DNA from: Paramecium octaurelia
Lineage: Eukaryota > Ciliophora > Oligohymenophorea > Peniculida > Parameciidae
Direction: 5' to 3'
Assembly (NCBI GenBank): GCA_905182995.1
Contig: CAJJDP010000012.1
Coordinates: 132,370-196,369, forward strand
DNA: 64,000 nt
Below are positions 1 through 16,158 of this stretch, one piece after another. The notes beneath the pieces were generated by a model, which made no database searches, had not been told where the DNA came from, and saw only the letters and a list, made by a program, of their open reading frames with translations. Positions within the stretch are counted from its first letter, which is position 1. Each line of letters starts with the position of its first letter. The position numbers and the translations under genes are program-made.

Positions 1-138
1 AATAGTTTTTTATTAGAAGAAAATGTTGAAAATTTTTAGGATAATCCAAGAAAATTTGATTAGGAATTTTATTCAATTATAAATATAGCAAAGAATTATT
101 TTAATTTTTTTACATTTTTATCATCCAATAAATGCTGA
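1..138 (+). CDS. 3' end of a gene truncated by the window edge
   Basis: The first frame is open from base 1 to a TGA at 136-138 using the ciliate code, giving about 45 residues that begin NSFLLEENVENFQDNPRKF and end in SSNKC. The hydrophilic, acidic start looks coding, while the phenylalanine-rich last third could be read-through of an unseen intron or 3' flank. It lies only 37 bp upstream of the next start codon, normal spacing for this genome. I do not recognise the family. An open frame this short could arise by chance in DNA with a single stop codon. Confidence 0.4.
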
Positions 139-175
139 TGTGTTTTAAGAAAATTAATATAAATTAATATATTAA

Positions 176-1717
176 ATGCAGCCAACATAAGATAAAGACA
201 TTCTAGACTTTATGGCTTTGACTGGATGTTAAGATGAATAAAAAGCCTTATAATATCTGTAAATGGGAGACAATAAATTAGAAGTAGAAATTTACGATTA
301 ATTTTTAGAATGCTATTCAGCTTTATCTTGACTTAGAAGGTTAACCAGTTTTGAGCTAACAATCAAGTGTTTAATCTACAAGGTCACCGTAGTAATAAAA
401 TCAACAATAATTTCTAAATTAGTAAGATGTTAAGGAAGGTATAATATATTCTTAGAAATAGTAAACACTATGATTTTTAATGAAAACAATCCTCCACCTG
501 AATTAATACGTTAGAGATCAGCTCCAGATTCATCTCTGGCTGAAAAATATAAAAAATATCAAGAGGATAAAAGAGCTAATGATGATGGTATAATTAAAAA
601 GACATTTAAGTACGGTTGGAGTGCTTTAACCTACATATGTATTTATAATTTTAATAACGATTTAGTCAAACGAGAACCAAATCATGGATTAACATTCTAA
701 ACATACATTTAACAACAATAGATTTAAACAGAGATTAATTTTTAAATGGGCAACTTTAATGATAACCTAAAGAGAGCCCACGAAGAGACTAAACCTTTAT
801 TGATATATTTGCACAATCAATAAGCATTATTTACATTCGAGAAAATGATAAGCTGTAAAAATTTTGTTACAATCATTCGAAAAAACTATCACATTGTGGG
901 ATTTTTGGAAAGCCCTCAGGTCTATGAATTATTACCAGTCAAACCTCCACCTCCCACTATTCTAATTTATAGGTTAGATTTAACTGAATAAGCTATCTTG
1001 ATGGACACTGTACAACTGTCTCCTGAAACTAACTTTGAAGAATTAGCAGTCAAATTGAAAACTCTAAAGGGACAATTTAATAAATAATATATCGTTGAAG
1101 ATCAAGTAAAGAGAGAATTTAATGCACCATAATATCTTCCAAATTATTATGGTCAATAATAGTAATAACAACAATAATAATAAAATTTTGAAAGGAGATA
1201 GTAAGAAATATAGTAAAGAGAAAGAGAATAATTGATAAGATAATAATAAGAAGCCTACAGAATTGCAGAGTAATAGGCAGCAGAGAAAAAAAGAAAAGAA
1301 GAAGAATTAAAATAATTAGAGGAACATAGATTATTAGAATAACAATAATTAATTGTAAGGAAAAACATTAATTTTAGGAATAAAGACTGTTATAAAAAGC
1401 TACTATGTTATCAAACTTACCAGATGAACCAGAAGGTGAGGAAGGCATTGAAATTTTATTTAGATTTGTGCATGCAACCAAAACTAGAAGATTCAATTTT
1501 AATGATAAAATATAGGTATCACTTTCAATCTAACTATTAGTCCATATTTGAATTTGCATTAAGTTAGGAGGATGATTGTTTCAATGATCCTAATTCAAAC
1601 ATAGACCTTATTTAGAATTTTCCAAGGTTATCTTTGAAAGATAAAAAGGATGATATTATAAGTGATGTGTTTACAGATGCAAATAAGGTATAATTAATTG
1701 TAGAAGAATGTGAATGA
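176..1717 (+). CDS. FAF1/FAF2 (UBXD8)-like UAS-UBX protein, p97 adaptor
   Basis: Five exons joined by introns at 284-308, 439-461, 1355-1377 and 1516-1540 give 481 aa. In order: a UBA-like N-terminus (DFMALTGCQDEQKALQYLQ, then NAIQLYLD, joined by the first intron); a Ser/Pro-rich linker; a UAS thioredoxin-like region (HEETKPLLIYLHN, CKNFV); a Gln/Glu/Arg coiled coil; and a C-terminal UBX domain starting at LPDEPEGEEGIEILFRF. This is the order of FAF1 and FAF2, which bring ubiquitinated clients to the Cdc48/p97 ATPase; FAF2 acts at the ER and on lipid droplets. No clear membrane hairpin is visible, so an FAF1-like soluble role is also possible. The family call is firm; which orthologue is not. 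Confidence 0.93.
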
Positions 1718-2478
1718 TTATTTAGAATAATTATATTAATTCTACTGAAATATTATGTATTGAATATCCAATTTCCATTAGAAAATGTATTAATTGTAAC
1801 AATCAACTTAATAATTAAAGTACTTATATTTCTATATATTATGCAAAAAATTTGGCAACTAAATCATGATATTACTTCAATAAACTTCTTTAATTCTCTT
1901 TAAATGCTGAATTTAACTCATTCATTTCTTATAGTCAATAATTATTTAAACTATTATTCTGTATATTTTTCATTTCTTTATAAATTCTTTTATAATAACT
2001 CTCTAAAATTATAAAATATATTATATTTCTAAAGTTTAATAGATATTATTATTATTTAAGTAGATTAAATAATAATCTTATCTTTTAAAATTTTGACTTT
2101 GCGACTCTAAAATTATTAGATTATCTTAATTTCACAAAATTGTTTTATTCATAATTTATTAATAAGAATAGTTCCTTCTTTTTGAAGAAAATATCAAAAT
2201 CCACCGATAGGTTACAATCCTCAGGCTAATTAACCTCTGAGAATGTAAACATTTAGTATAGATCTAATTCCAAAGTATTTGAAGAAAAGATTTGATATAT
2301 AAAATATAAAACCCTTTTATTTTTCAAACATTAATTTTACCTACTATCTTGTCAAAAAAAGATAATTTCATTTAGGAAAACTCTAAAGTAATTGAAAATC
2401 TTTTCATATAAGATAATAAATTATATAAATTAAAATAAAAGCTTAATGTTCTTTCGTATAAGCATTTTTTATTAATAA
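1718..2478. other. Gene-free stretch with one coding-like patch
   Basis: AT-rich DNA between two convergent genes. Most of it shows no structure beyond A/T runs. Around 2188-2393 the plus strand has a locally GC-richer open frame that reads NPPIGYNPQANQPLRM and ends at TGA, typical Pro/Asn/Gln coding flavour, but I see no start, no splice sites and no partner exon. It may be a gene remnant or an unannotated short exon. Confidence 0.5.
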
Positions 2479-3150
2479 TCATTATTTTTCAGCTGTTCCA
2501 TCTGCTGCTACTTTATATTCTTGATTTTCACCATCCATTGTTATAACTTTGACTCCACTTATTTTTCCATTTTAACAATTATCTCTTATGATTTCTAAGT
2601 CTTTAATCTATCCTTTGATCTTGATAACTGTCACGGGTGAATTGGTACATTATTATTTACAATTATTCAGATTATTAACATATTGCTTTAAAAGTTTGCA
2701 TAACTCCTTTTTTGCTTAAGCTCTTTCTTCAGGGTCTAATTTAATTTAAATTCAATTTTTACTTTCTGAGTCCAAGCCTTTGCATTATTCTTTTAATAAT
2801 TATACTTAAGCTAATCCAATTTTACTTTTTGTTAATGGCAATTCTAATTTGTGTAATTTTTTCATCAATTTTTTACCAGAAATTTAAGTTTGAACTTCCA
2901 GAAATGAGCTTGACTTTGAAGATAATAGATGTTCTATTGATTTTAATATTTTAATATCATGAGTAATAGCTTTTTAATGTTTTAGTAAGTCTTCCCATTA
3001 TTGCATTTGTTTTTCAATCAAGGATATTTGATCACTCTTTGTGCAATCAATACTTTTGACATCAAATTTTGCTAGTTCTTCTAAAGACATCATTTAATCG
3101 GTGAAGGCATAAGCACTCAATCCCAAAAATAATATTAAAAGCAACTTCAT
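2479..3150 (-). CDS. Secreted helical, Cys-containing protein (trichocyst-matrix-like?)
   Basis: Single exon, 223 aa. The start codon is followed by a clear signal peptide (MKLLLILFLGLSAYA) with a likely cleavage after AYA. The mature part is Lys/Glu/Gln/Leu-rich and largely helical, with scattered cysteines (SIDCTKS, KEQCKG, KELCKL, NNCKQQC, RDNCQNG) and a more beta-like tail (VKVITMDGENQEYKV). The signal peptide plus coiled-coil composition resembles Paramecium trichocyst matrix proteins, stored in secretory granules, but those are usually longer and I see no decisive family motif. The gene runs tail to tail with the UBX gene and head to tail with the next minus-strand gene. Secretion is well supported, the granule role is inference. 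Confidence 0.85.
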
Positions 3151-3240
3151 TAAATTAATATTGAATTTCAATTGTTTTAATTAAAAAGACTTAAATATAA
3201 AAATACATATAAAAAATCAGTTTTTTTTTCTTTTATTGAC

Positions 3241-3714
3241 TCAGTTATTTAAATATTCAAGGAGCTAGTCTTCATCAAATGTAGTCTAAGACCATTTATT
3301 AACTTTATCAATTTAAACATCCTCCTCTGTGTGATATTTTTCTGTCAATAGTTACATTGGTTTTATATGAATTTTTCTAAAATTAGTGTATTTTTTTTTA
3401 TCTTGAATGTCTAATTTTTTACTGCGTAATAAAACTATTTGCTATTAGATAGGATATTCATTCTAAGGGGTTTAAGTCAATCCTACTGCTCCAAAAGAAT
3501 TGAATTTATTCAAAATAGATTGTTGGGAAAGTCTTTGAGATTAGCAATTATCCAATTTTTATTGAGTTTACTTCAGAGTCTTTTGAACAGAAGTAATAAA
3601 GATGGGAGGTAAGGTTTTGATAATGAGTGGCTTTTTCAAAACTTAAGATAAAGAGATTTGCTTGTATTTTCTTTATGATTACAAGTTAGGCTTGCTTCTT
3701 TCAGATAAAATCAT
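3241..3714 (-). CDS. Small basic protein of unknown function
   Basis: Single exon, 157 aa, ending in TGA 90 bp downstream of the start of the next minus-strand gene. It is rich in Gln, Ser, Lys and Ile and has no signal peptide or membrane span. The N-terminal half is low-complexity (repeated Q and S), and the C-terminal third is charged (EEDVQIDKVNKWSQTTFDED). No domain recognised. The length is well above what random open frames reach here and the codon use matches neighbours, so I think it is real. Confidence 0.75.
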
Positions 3715-4212
3715 ATATAAAAATAAAAATATTTCAGAGGTAATAATAACCTTTTTTATTCAAGCTCATTAAGATACAGGTATCGAGATGCAAATAAATT
3801 AGAGCTAGAAATTTCACCTTTTATTATAAATCTTAGCATACAACACATTATTATAAAATCAGCATTGTTAATGATATTTTTGATAAATTTAACTCTTAAA
3901 TTGATATTGAATATATTAGCTGATAAAATTGAACTAAATATATTAAATATTCTTTAAGAACATTTTCTAAAAGTATTTAATTATTTAGATTATATGAGAA
4001 TATTTTCATATGATCTAATAATAAGATTTCTATCAAAATAATTATCTATTCAAAATAAATTCAGGATATTTTAGTATTATAACAATATTTCAGAATTGTC
4101 TAACTTGGTATATCAATATCTTAATATAAAAAAATCCTTTATTTATTCAGCAAATTTATCCCATTTTACTAATTCATTCCAAAAATTAGGAAGAGTAAAA
4201 TTAATAATAATT
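3715..4212. other. Intergenic, nothing seen
   Basis: Very AT-rich spacer between divergent genes, so it should contain both promoters. I see only A/T homopolymers and short TAATA/ATATT repeats, and no open frame of interest on either strand. Confidence 0.6.
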
Positions 4213-6144
4213 ATGCTAGATAAGAAGCAATTAAAAATCATAGACAAATAGATCTAGAATTATAAGAATGCTTATTTGCTTAATTCAACCTAAGAAATTA
4301 CATTTCCTCAATAATTAAAAGTTTCAGATTTGCCACTAAACTCAAACTCAACATCCAATCTATAACATTAGGGTCAGATTTAATCATCTAAAATCTCGAC
4401 TGATGGAGTTGCGTAGTAAATTAGGGAATATTTCATTTACATAATTGAAAGAGGAGTTGTTTTTCCTCAAATTCTATCTTTTGTAATCATAACTAAGGAT
4501 AAAATTTCAATAAATTATTGTGACTCATTATTAAAGAAATTAAGTAGAATTCGTCATAAATTAGAAAAAGATAAAAGTTCAAATTAAGAAATAATGTAGA
4601 AAGCAGACACTACTAAATTAGATGATGATGAAAAAATCATACTAAAGTTACTTTAATATTTTACAAATAAATTAGCAGATTTTGGCATGAGAAGATTCAA
4701 AATGCATAATTTAGATCTATAAAATATTAGAATTTAATATAATCTATGTAGGTAAATCAAAAACTCTGTAATTTAAAATTCTAAAGTCTTAAAGATGATT
4801 ATTCAATAAGTTAAAATTGTTCATTCAGATTTATTGGCATTAGAAGCAAACTAATAATAATTAAGTTCAGATGAATCTTAGAATGAATAAAACGAATAAA
4901 TATTGTAAAATGATGTATAAAACGGATCATTAAATTAATTTGTTCAAAACAAAGATACAGTTACCTAAAATCTGAAAGCAGAAAAGGATCAATCAGAAAA
5001 AGAGAATAAAATAAGAAAAGAATTTGCAATTAAAGTATTAATGTTGAAATTAATCGATTTACAAATTGTTGTTCCTCATGTGCTTAAATTAATAAAATTT
5101 ATATATTTTAGTAAGCGACATAAAGTACCTGATAAAAGAGGAATTTTAATTATATCTCCATCAGAATAGATAATCTTATAACTATGCAAAATGCAAGAAT
5201 TATCTAAATTTGCACAGTAATTTAAGTTAGAATAAATCTTATCTTCTTTTATGAATCCAAGTTTTTTAGAGAAATTTCATCTGGAAAACCCCAATTACTT
5301 AAAGGTAGATTTGAATACTGTTTTAATCTCCTATTTATAATTAATAATCAACAACTACTCTAAATATTAGGAGGAATTAATCTAGATTTACAAAGATGAA
5401 TAGTTTAAAATGCTTTTACAGTAAATTTGGTAATTATGTGGTCAAAACATTAAATAGATACTATTTAATAAGGTAGATCCGAATGAATAATTTAAAGCCT
5501 TCGGATGCAACATTTTATAAATAGGCACTTATCTATTTAAAATAAAAACTCTTTTGGAATCAAATATAGAAATATCAGAACAATTAAGAATAGAGTAAGA
5601 TGCATGTAAATTTCAGCTAAATTCAAAAAGTAAAAAATCCTCAGATAAGGTTTCAAATAATACTAAACCAATCTTCAAATAATTCATTTAAAAAATGATT
5701 ATGCTAAATAAATCCTTTCCGCTGCTTCTGAAACTTCTTCATTTGACTAATTTTACTATTAAGGTTATTCCAAGAAAGAAGGTAATGGAAAGCATTGTGT
5801 AATAGAAATAATTTATTAAATTTATGAAGATATGTTACAACTATCCTTTGGAAATTGAAACTATTCCTGATAGAGTGCAGACTATATTTTTTAGCGAAAA
5901 GTTTTAAATTTAAGAAACCCATCATTTAACTTGGCCATAACTAATTTTAATGGCTCTTGAATTGATTTATTAATAAAGGGAGTAAAATAAACAATTAATA
6001 AATGAAGCTGTTCAAACTAAATAATATTAGTTGATATTAAGAGAATTAGAGACCATAGAAGATCCTCTTGAGCTTCGTCAAAAGACTAAATAGATATTAT
6101 TTTTACTTAATGATTATGTTTAATAATTAAAAAATGAGTAATGA
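4213..6144 (+). CDS. 643-aa helical protein of unknown function
   Basis: One uninterrupted frame of 643 codons from ATG to TGA with no intron needed, far longer than chance allows. A Ser/Asn-rich first 80 residues leads into long amphipathic helices rich in Leu, Ile, Gln and Lys. A Gln/Asn/Asp/Glu-rich stretch sits around residues 215-270 (SSDESQNEQNEQ and following), then helices resume (NYLKVDLNTVLISYLQ, EIKLMALELIYQ-like segments) to the end. The pattern suggests an all-alpha, perhaps armadillo/HEAT-like solenoid, but no repeat consensus is visible. No signal peptide or membrane span. I do not recognise it. Confidence 0.88.
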
Positions 6145-7079
6145 TTTAGATATTTTAATTATATAATTATATTATTTAGTAAGAAACTAGATATTTTATT
6201 ATTTATATTAAGAAATCGATTATAATGATCATTTGATTTGATAAAATTGGATAAATCTTTAGAAGAATTAATTAACACAAATTTGAGGAAAAGCAGATAA
6301 GTATCTCCAAATATGATTTTTCAGAAAAAAGAAAGAAGCACTTAAATACCAAGAGTATCATTTTTATTAATCTTACTTTAAATAAAATATACCCATTTAA
6401 TTTCATTTTATAGATGACTGTTTCAATAAATAATGAATAGTATGAATAACTTAGCACTCCTTTTTATATCGATTATACAATAAAACATATTAATGAACTA
6501 TAAAAATTATCATTCAAGAATTTTGTATTTATTTTAAAAATCAAAAAATTTAATCAATAATCAAGATAAAATTGATTTTTTTATCAATTGATGGAGAACT
6601 TTATAAAAATTAATAAGTTAAAGCTATTTTCTAATAAGGAATGAGAATTTTTAATATCAGGAATATTTGCTATTGTTAAATTCGATCGCTTTAGATATAA
6701 AATTATGGAAGATTTTCCCCTTACAACAAGACTATTCAGAGCCTTTGAAGTTTTATGAATCAACTTTTATAAAAATAACAGATATAGATTTTGATCATCT
6801 TCTTTTCATTCTTTCAAACTCCTACTTAGGTGTTATTTCAGTGTTCCATATTAGAATCTAAAAACTTATTGACAAATAGAAATTGTTAACAACACCACTT
6901 CCGTTATTATTCCTAATGAATAGATTTAAAAAATGAATATTAGATGGAAATTAAGTTAAAAGCCATCAGTAAAAATCTATGTTTGTATTATCATGAATTA
7001 TACTTTATTGATATTTTAACATAAATAATATTTATTAATGTAATAGTAATATCCCATTCAAAATATAAAAGACAAATAC
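6145..7079. other. Gene-free stretch with weak coding-like frames
   Basis: 935 bp of AT-rich DNA. Two plus-strand frames look slightly coding: from an ATG at 6414 (MTVSINNEQYEQLSTPF) and, in another frame, about 6660-6934 (IALDIKLWKIFPLQQDY and on to MNRFKK). I could not join them with a Paramecium-sized GT-AG intron. They may be a decayed host gene or chance open frames. Confidence 0.45.
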
Positions 7080-10000
7080 ATGATCACGTAAATATTTGTA
7101 CTAAAATCAGTCTTAATGGGAACGACATGTTACCAGGCAGCAGTCGAATATCTTCTCAATACGATGAAAGACCTTCAGAATAAAGAAAAAGAGAAGAACA
7201 AAAATAAGGAATATCTTATTACAGAGATTTATGTGAACAATTGAATAAAGAGAATTTGCTACTTAAATCATTCCAAATAGAAAATAATGAATTAAAGCAA
7301 AAATAATTACTTATTAATGTTGAGTTATCAGCTGCTTAATAGGAGCTCTCAAGGATTAGAAACCATCTTGGATCACAATAACCGACTGATAGATATATAT
7401 AAAAAATTCAATAAGGTATTTTACGATAGCTATTTTTATAGATAATGTAGATTTGTAATAATAAATTAATGAGTTAAATAAATATAAACAAAATTTAGAG
7501 GCAGAATTGAAATTTTATAAAGACAACCGTTTCACTCAAACAATTGAAACTCAAGATATGAATTTTTCATAGAATTAGAGGAAAATAAAAGAAATGGAAG
7601 ATGATATTTAAATTTTAATAAGTGATTATAGTCGAAACTAAGAAAAACTTGAAAAAACCTTAAATGAATAAAAATAATAATCTAAATATGATATTGATTA
7701 AATGAAAAGTTAAATCCAGTCGTTGTCTGCATAGATATAAGGATGGCAATAAAGGTATAAAAATTTAGAAATAATGAAGTTTGAATTAGAGAATAAATTA
7801 ATAATACTAGAAAAAGAAAATTAATAATTAATTGATAAAAGTAGCAATAGGGAATCATAGAGTAATTTAGATGTTGTATCTTAATTAAAAGATTAGATTT
7901 ATTAACAATCTAAATAGATTAATAATTTAAAAGCAGAAATATAATAGAAATAACAAAACGAATATTAATTATTGAAAGAATAACAAAATTTGAAATAGAT
8001 GCTAGAATAATCTCATAGCTAGACTTATAATTCTTAATAAGTTGAGAATATGCAATATGTAAACGAAATATCCAAATTAAAATAATATATAGAATAATTA
8101 TAATATGAAAATGAAAATTATAGAAGTCAATAATCAAAACTATATTAAAATTAACCTAATATATCTTCAAAAGAAGTTTATTTGAATTCATAAATTAATG
8201 GTTACTTAGAAGAAATTGAAAGACTAAAAGGTGATATATTCTCATAGTAAACACAACATGAGAAACAATTAAGAGATTAGGAAAACCGTTTTTAGATTGA
8301 ACTTAAGAGTGTAAGTGATAAATTTGTTTCATTACAAAAGGAAATGAATTGCCAAACTTAACTCTTTGAAGAGAGTCGATTTACATTTTAAAATTAATAA
8401 TAAATAAAAGAAAATGATAATTAAACTAAGCTTTGGTAAGATAAATTTTATGAATAACAGATATTAAATGAAGACTTGATGTATAAATATCAAGAACTTC
8501 GCAATTAACTCACTTAGTATCTCAACTATAAAACTTAAAATGAATATGATTAAAAAACTATTCAAAATTTAGAAGCTTTGGTAGAAGAATAATAAAATAT
8601 TATGCATTCTTTATACTAAAAGGAATTAAATTACAAAGATACAATCAACCAATATATGCTAATAATTGAAGAACATCAGTACCAAAATAATGGTGCATTT
8701 GAGAATTAGATATAGTAGCTATAATTGTAATTAGAATAATTGCAAATAAGATTAAGAGATTAGGAAACTCAATTAAATATAAAATCTACAAAATGCTTTG
8801 ATTTAGAAAGACAGATTGAAGTTGAAAAACAGAGGTTTTCAGAAAGAGAATCATTTTTTTCAATGTAATAAAAGTAAGAAAAAATAAGGATTCAACAATT
8901 AGAAATGCAGGTGGATAATTTATAAAAAGATTTGGCTATGTAGAATCAGAAGAAAAACGAAGTAATTAAAGAATATATTTATGTTGAAAATTAATAGGAT
9001 TAAGAGAGAATAATGTTGTTAGAACAATCTCTACAAAATCTTTAATAAGAATATCTTATGATGAAGGAATAATATATTTGTATTTAAAATCAATATAATG
9101 CTCAGATTATTCAAGTAGAACAGCTTTAAGGGTTGTAGGAAGATAAAATTAAAATAAGATAGCTGGAGGAATAACTAAGAATGCTAAAGGATCAGTACTT
9201 TGAGTTAAATGCTTTGAAATAGTAAGTATTAAAAGAAGTGGTTAAGGAAGTAATTGAAGTGCCATCTCAAAGTGATTAAATGCTAATTAAAGAGTTAAGA
9301 TAGGAATTACAATAATTACAATCAGAGTATAGAATCTTAAATACTTAAAAGTAAAATTATGTTGAGATTTAATCAGAAGTAGATAAAAATAGGATTAAAG
9401 AGTTAGAAAAATAATTAATTAATTTGAGGAGAGATTATGAAGAAATTTGTAATAAGAAATAATCCTAAATAACAGAATTTGTAGAAGTATCTTCAAAGTA
9501 GGATTTGTAAAGAATCCAATAATTGGAAAAGATTGTACAATAATTATAAGAGGAAAACTTTAAATTGCAAATTTAAACTACTGAATAAATAAAAAGGTCA
9601 GTTGTAATCAATTAGGATCGAGATTAAGTTTAAGAACTTTAAGTATAATTAGCAACTTTAAAATAAGAGAATAAGAGTTTGCATTTAGAATTGAATTAAT
9701 TAAATGAATCCTTGAGAAAATCACAAAATTCTGAATATTTAAAGATTTAATAGTTAGAATAGAAGATTAGAATTCTAGAGTAGAGTAATTCAGAATTATC
9801 AAATTAGCAATCTTAAATTAAAATTGTGAAAGAAACTGTAGAAGTAAGTAAAGATGAAGATATATTTAAGATCTAATAGTTGGAATTATAATTGTAGGTA
9901 AAAACAGATGATATTCAATATTTGGAAAAACAGTTGAATTTATAAAAGAAAAATGTTGAGGAGTTAATATCTGCAAATGAAAAAATGAAGTATGAGAATA

Positions 10001-11292
10001 CAAAAATGAGATCATAATTATATGAATTATAATCATCAATAGATGAATTGTAATCAAAGATTAAAGAGAGTAGTTCATTTTATGAAGAAATTAAATAATA
10101 TAAATAGGTGATTAGTTAATATGAATAAAGAGATAAATTGAAAAATGATTCATAACAAGTGATTACTGAACTTAAGAGAAAATTAAATGAATCTGAAAAT
10201 CAAATTAAAAGATAATGGGGAGAATTTGAATTGAGTAAGTAGGATTATGAGTTTAAATTAACAAGTTAAGAAACTAAATATAATTAATAGATATAATAAT
10301 TATAATAAGAGTTTTAAATGAAATAATAATCAAAAGAAGATGAATATTTAATAAGCAAAAATAGTTTTAAATAGATATAAATGCAAAATGATGAATTGTA
10401 AAGAGAAATCAACAGATTATCAGATTTGGTAAGACAAAAGAGTGATGAAATAAAAAGATTAAATGACAAAATCTCAGTCTATACAGTAAAACTAGATTAA
10501 TAGTAATCAAATTTAAAAGAAAACTAAATTTAAATTTAAGATTATTCTTTATAGTAAGAAAAAATGTCTTAGTTAATGTAAAAAAATAATAAATTAGAAA
10601 ATGCTCTAAAATAGTTTGAAGAGGAAAAGAAAATTGAGAATTTTGAACTTCATTCACAATTTAATAAAAAAATAATGGAAGTGCAGGATATTATTTAAAA
10701 AAAAGATAATGAAATTTAATAGTTGTCCAATTATATTGCAACTCAGCAAGAATAGATGAGGAATCAAGAGAATAATAAATCATTAATATCAAAATAGAAT
10801 GAGTATATTATTTATTAATTTAGTAATTAACAATTTTTGATAGATTTATAGAACTAACTCAGTATAGTGAAACAAGAGTTAATTAGATAAACGACTTTGA
10901 AAGAAGATTATTAAAATAAAAACAACGAATTACTATTAAAAGTACTATATTGATATTACTATATTTAGATTGGAGAATATGAGAAGGGGAACAGAATTTC
11001 AGTAAAACCTGATTATTATGTGACTGAAATGTTTTAAGGGACTAGTAGTTTTAGAAATCTTGGCAATGCAAGTGTTGATTTTAATCAAAATGACTCTTAA
11101 TTTTAGATTTCAAGTTAATAGAGAATAAGAGATTCAACACGTGTATAAAATCCAAAGCCAAACAATTTTAATCCTCTAAACTCATTTGTAAATATCTTTA
11201 AATAGTATAGATAATTAAATAACAATTCTTTACTTAGAAAAAGAGTTGAATATATTGAGGGACATTTGTTTAATAATAATATAATCTATTGA
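7080..11292 (+). CDS. Giant coiled-coil protein (cytoskeletal or basal-body type)
   Basis: Four exons, 1378 aa, with introns at 7085-7107 (lets the ATG at 7080 reach the main frame), 7416-7441 and 10942-10968. If the first intron is not used, translation starts at the ATG at 7127. From about residue 30 to 1260 the protein is almost pure heptad-rich coiled coil, loaded with Gln, Glu, Lys and Leu. Several linkers recur with the form VKEVIEVPSQSD, ITEFVEVSSKQD and VKETVEVSKDED, spaced about 80-110 residues apart, so the rod has internal periodicity. The last 100 residues are non-helical and Asn/Ser-rich. Such rods in ciliates are usually centrosomal, basal-body or cortical proteins; this is inference from architecture only. 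Confidence 0.92.
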
Positions 11293-11318
11293 TAATATTA
11301 AAATTACAAGGAGTTAAT

Positions 11319-15259
<3,941 letters not shown>

Positions 15260-15308
15260 TAATTAATATGTATTAATTCAACTCAAAAAAATTAGGCAAA
15301 TTCACTGT

Positions 15309-15584
15309 TCACTATTTTCTTATTAATAATTGATCCTATTTATGCGAATCAACCATTCCATATTGCTCATCACCCTTCAACTTTGATATGTCATTTGAAT
15401 TGCTTATACTCTCAAAAAGATAATCAATTGTTTTTCAAGAATCATACAAATATTTGTAAATCTAGAAATTATAAATATTCTAATCTGTCAAAATTTAAAC
15501 CAATATTCCAAAAGAAACAAAAAATTAATTTTAGATAAAAAAATGACTTAGATAATCTCTAATAAAAATAGAATCATCTAACAT
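15309..15584 (-). other. Coding-like minus-strand patch upstream of the kinase
   Basis: A minus-strand frame from an ATG at 15582-15584 to TGA at 15309 reads MLDDSIFIRDYLSHFF and later ESISNSNDISKLKGDEQ, which looks coding. It contains one in-frame TGA, and I found no intron with good borders that removes it. It could be a separate small gene, a missed 5' exon of the kinase, or a remnant. The kinase start I chose, 50 bp further on, opens a good frame of its own. Confidence 0.3.
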
Positions 15585-15668
15585 TAGCCTTCATTTTTAA
15601 AATGATTGATCAAGTTAATTCAAATTTAGAGTCAAAAATAAAAATATAATAGTCACATATAATTAATT

Positions 15669-15914
15669 ATGTCTCCATCCAAATTATTCAAGAACATCTT
15701 GCCTGAAAGACTAGATGAATAAGATGCCTCTATAAAAGTAGATTTAAATTCAGATATAACAAATTAATCTACTTTAAACGCTGATATCTTGAAAATAGGT
15801 AAAAGTTTCAACAAAATATTTAATATCCAATCAATTGTAAGTAGATTATTGATCTTCTCTATAATAACCCAAGAATAAGCAATTGAAAGTACTTCATAGT
15901 AACTAAATTATTGA
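15669..15914 (+). CDS. Small ORF of unknown function
   Basis: An 81-codon frame beginning MSPSKLFKNILPERLDEQ, acidic and Ser/Asn-rich in its first half, ending at TGA. A second coding-like frame (TFQEFQELEFHLKLIVIENK) follows at about 15919-16010 in another phase, which suggests a longer gene with an intron I could not place. It is divergent from the kinase. Length alone does not exclude chance. Confidence 0.35.
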
Positions 15915-16158
15915 TTTGTTGTAACGAATTACCTTCTAAGAATTCTAAGAATTAGAATTTCACCTTAAATTAATAGTGATAGAGAATAAATCAATAAATT
16001 TACAGAATTGAGAAATCTAATATCAATAATATAATTCTTAATTATTCAGAATACAATTAATTTTTTGTTATAGAATTTTCTAAAATTATCAAACTAAAAA
16101 ACTAGCAAAAAAGAAACATATCCTGAAATTTCTAGATATTTAAACATAATTATAATAA

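Noticed and set aside
5704-5925. Minus-strand ORF opposite the 643-aa gene
   Set aside because: It is the antisense shadow of a long plus-strand coding frame; with TAA/TAG read as sense such shadows are common.
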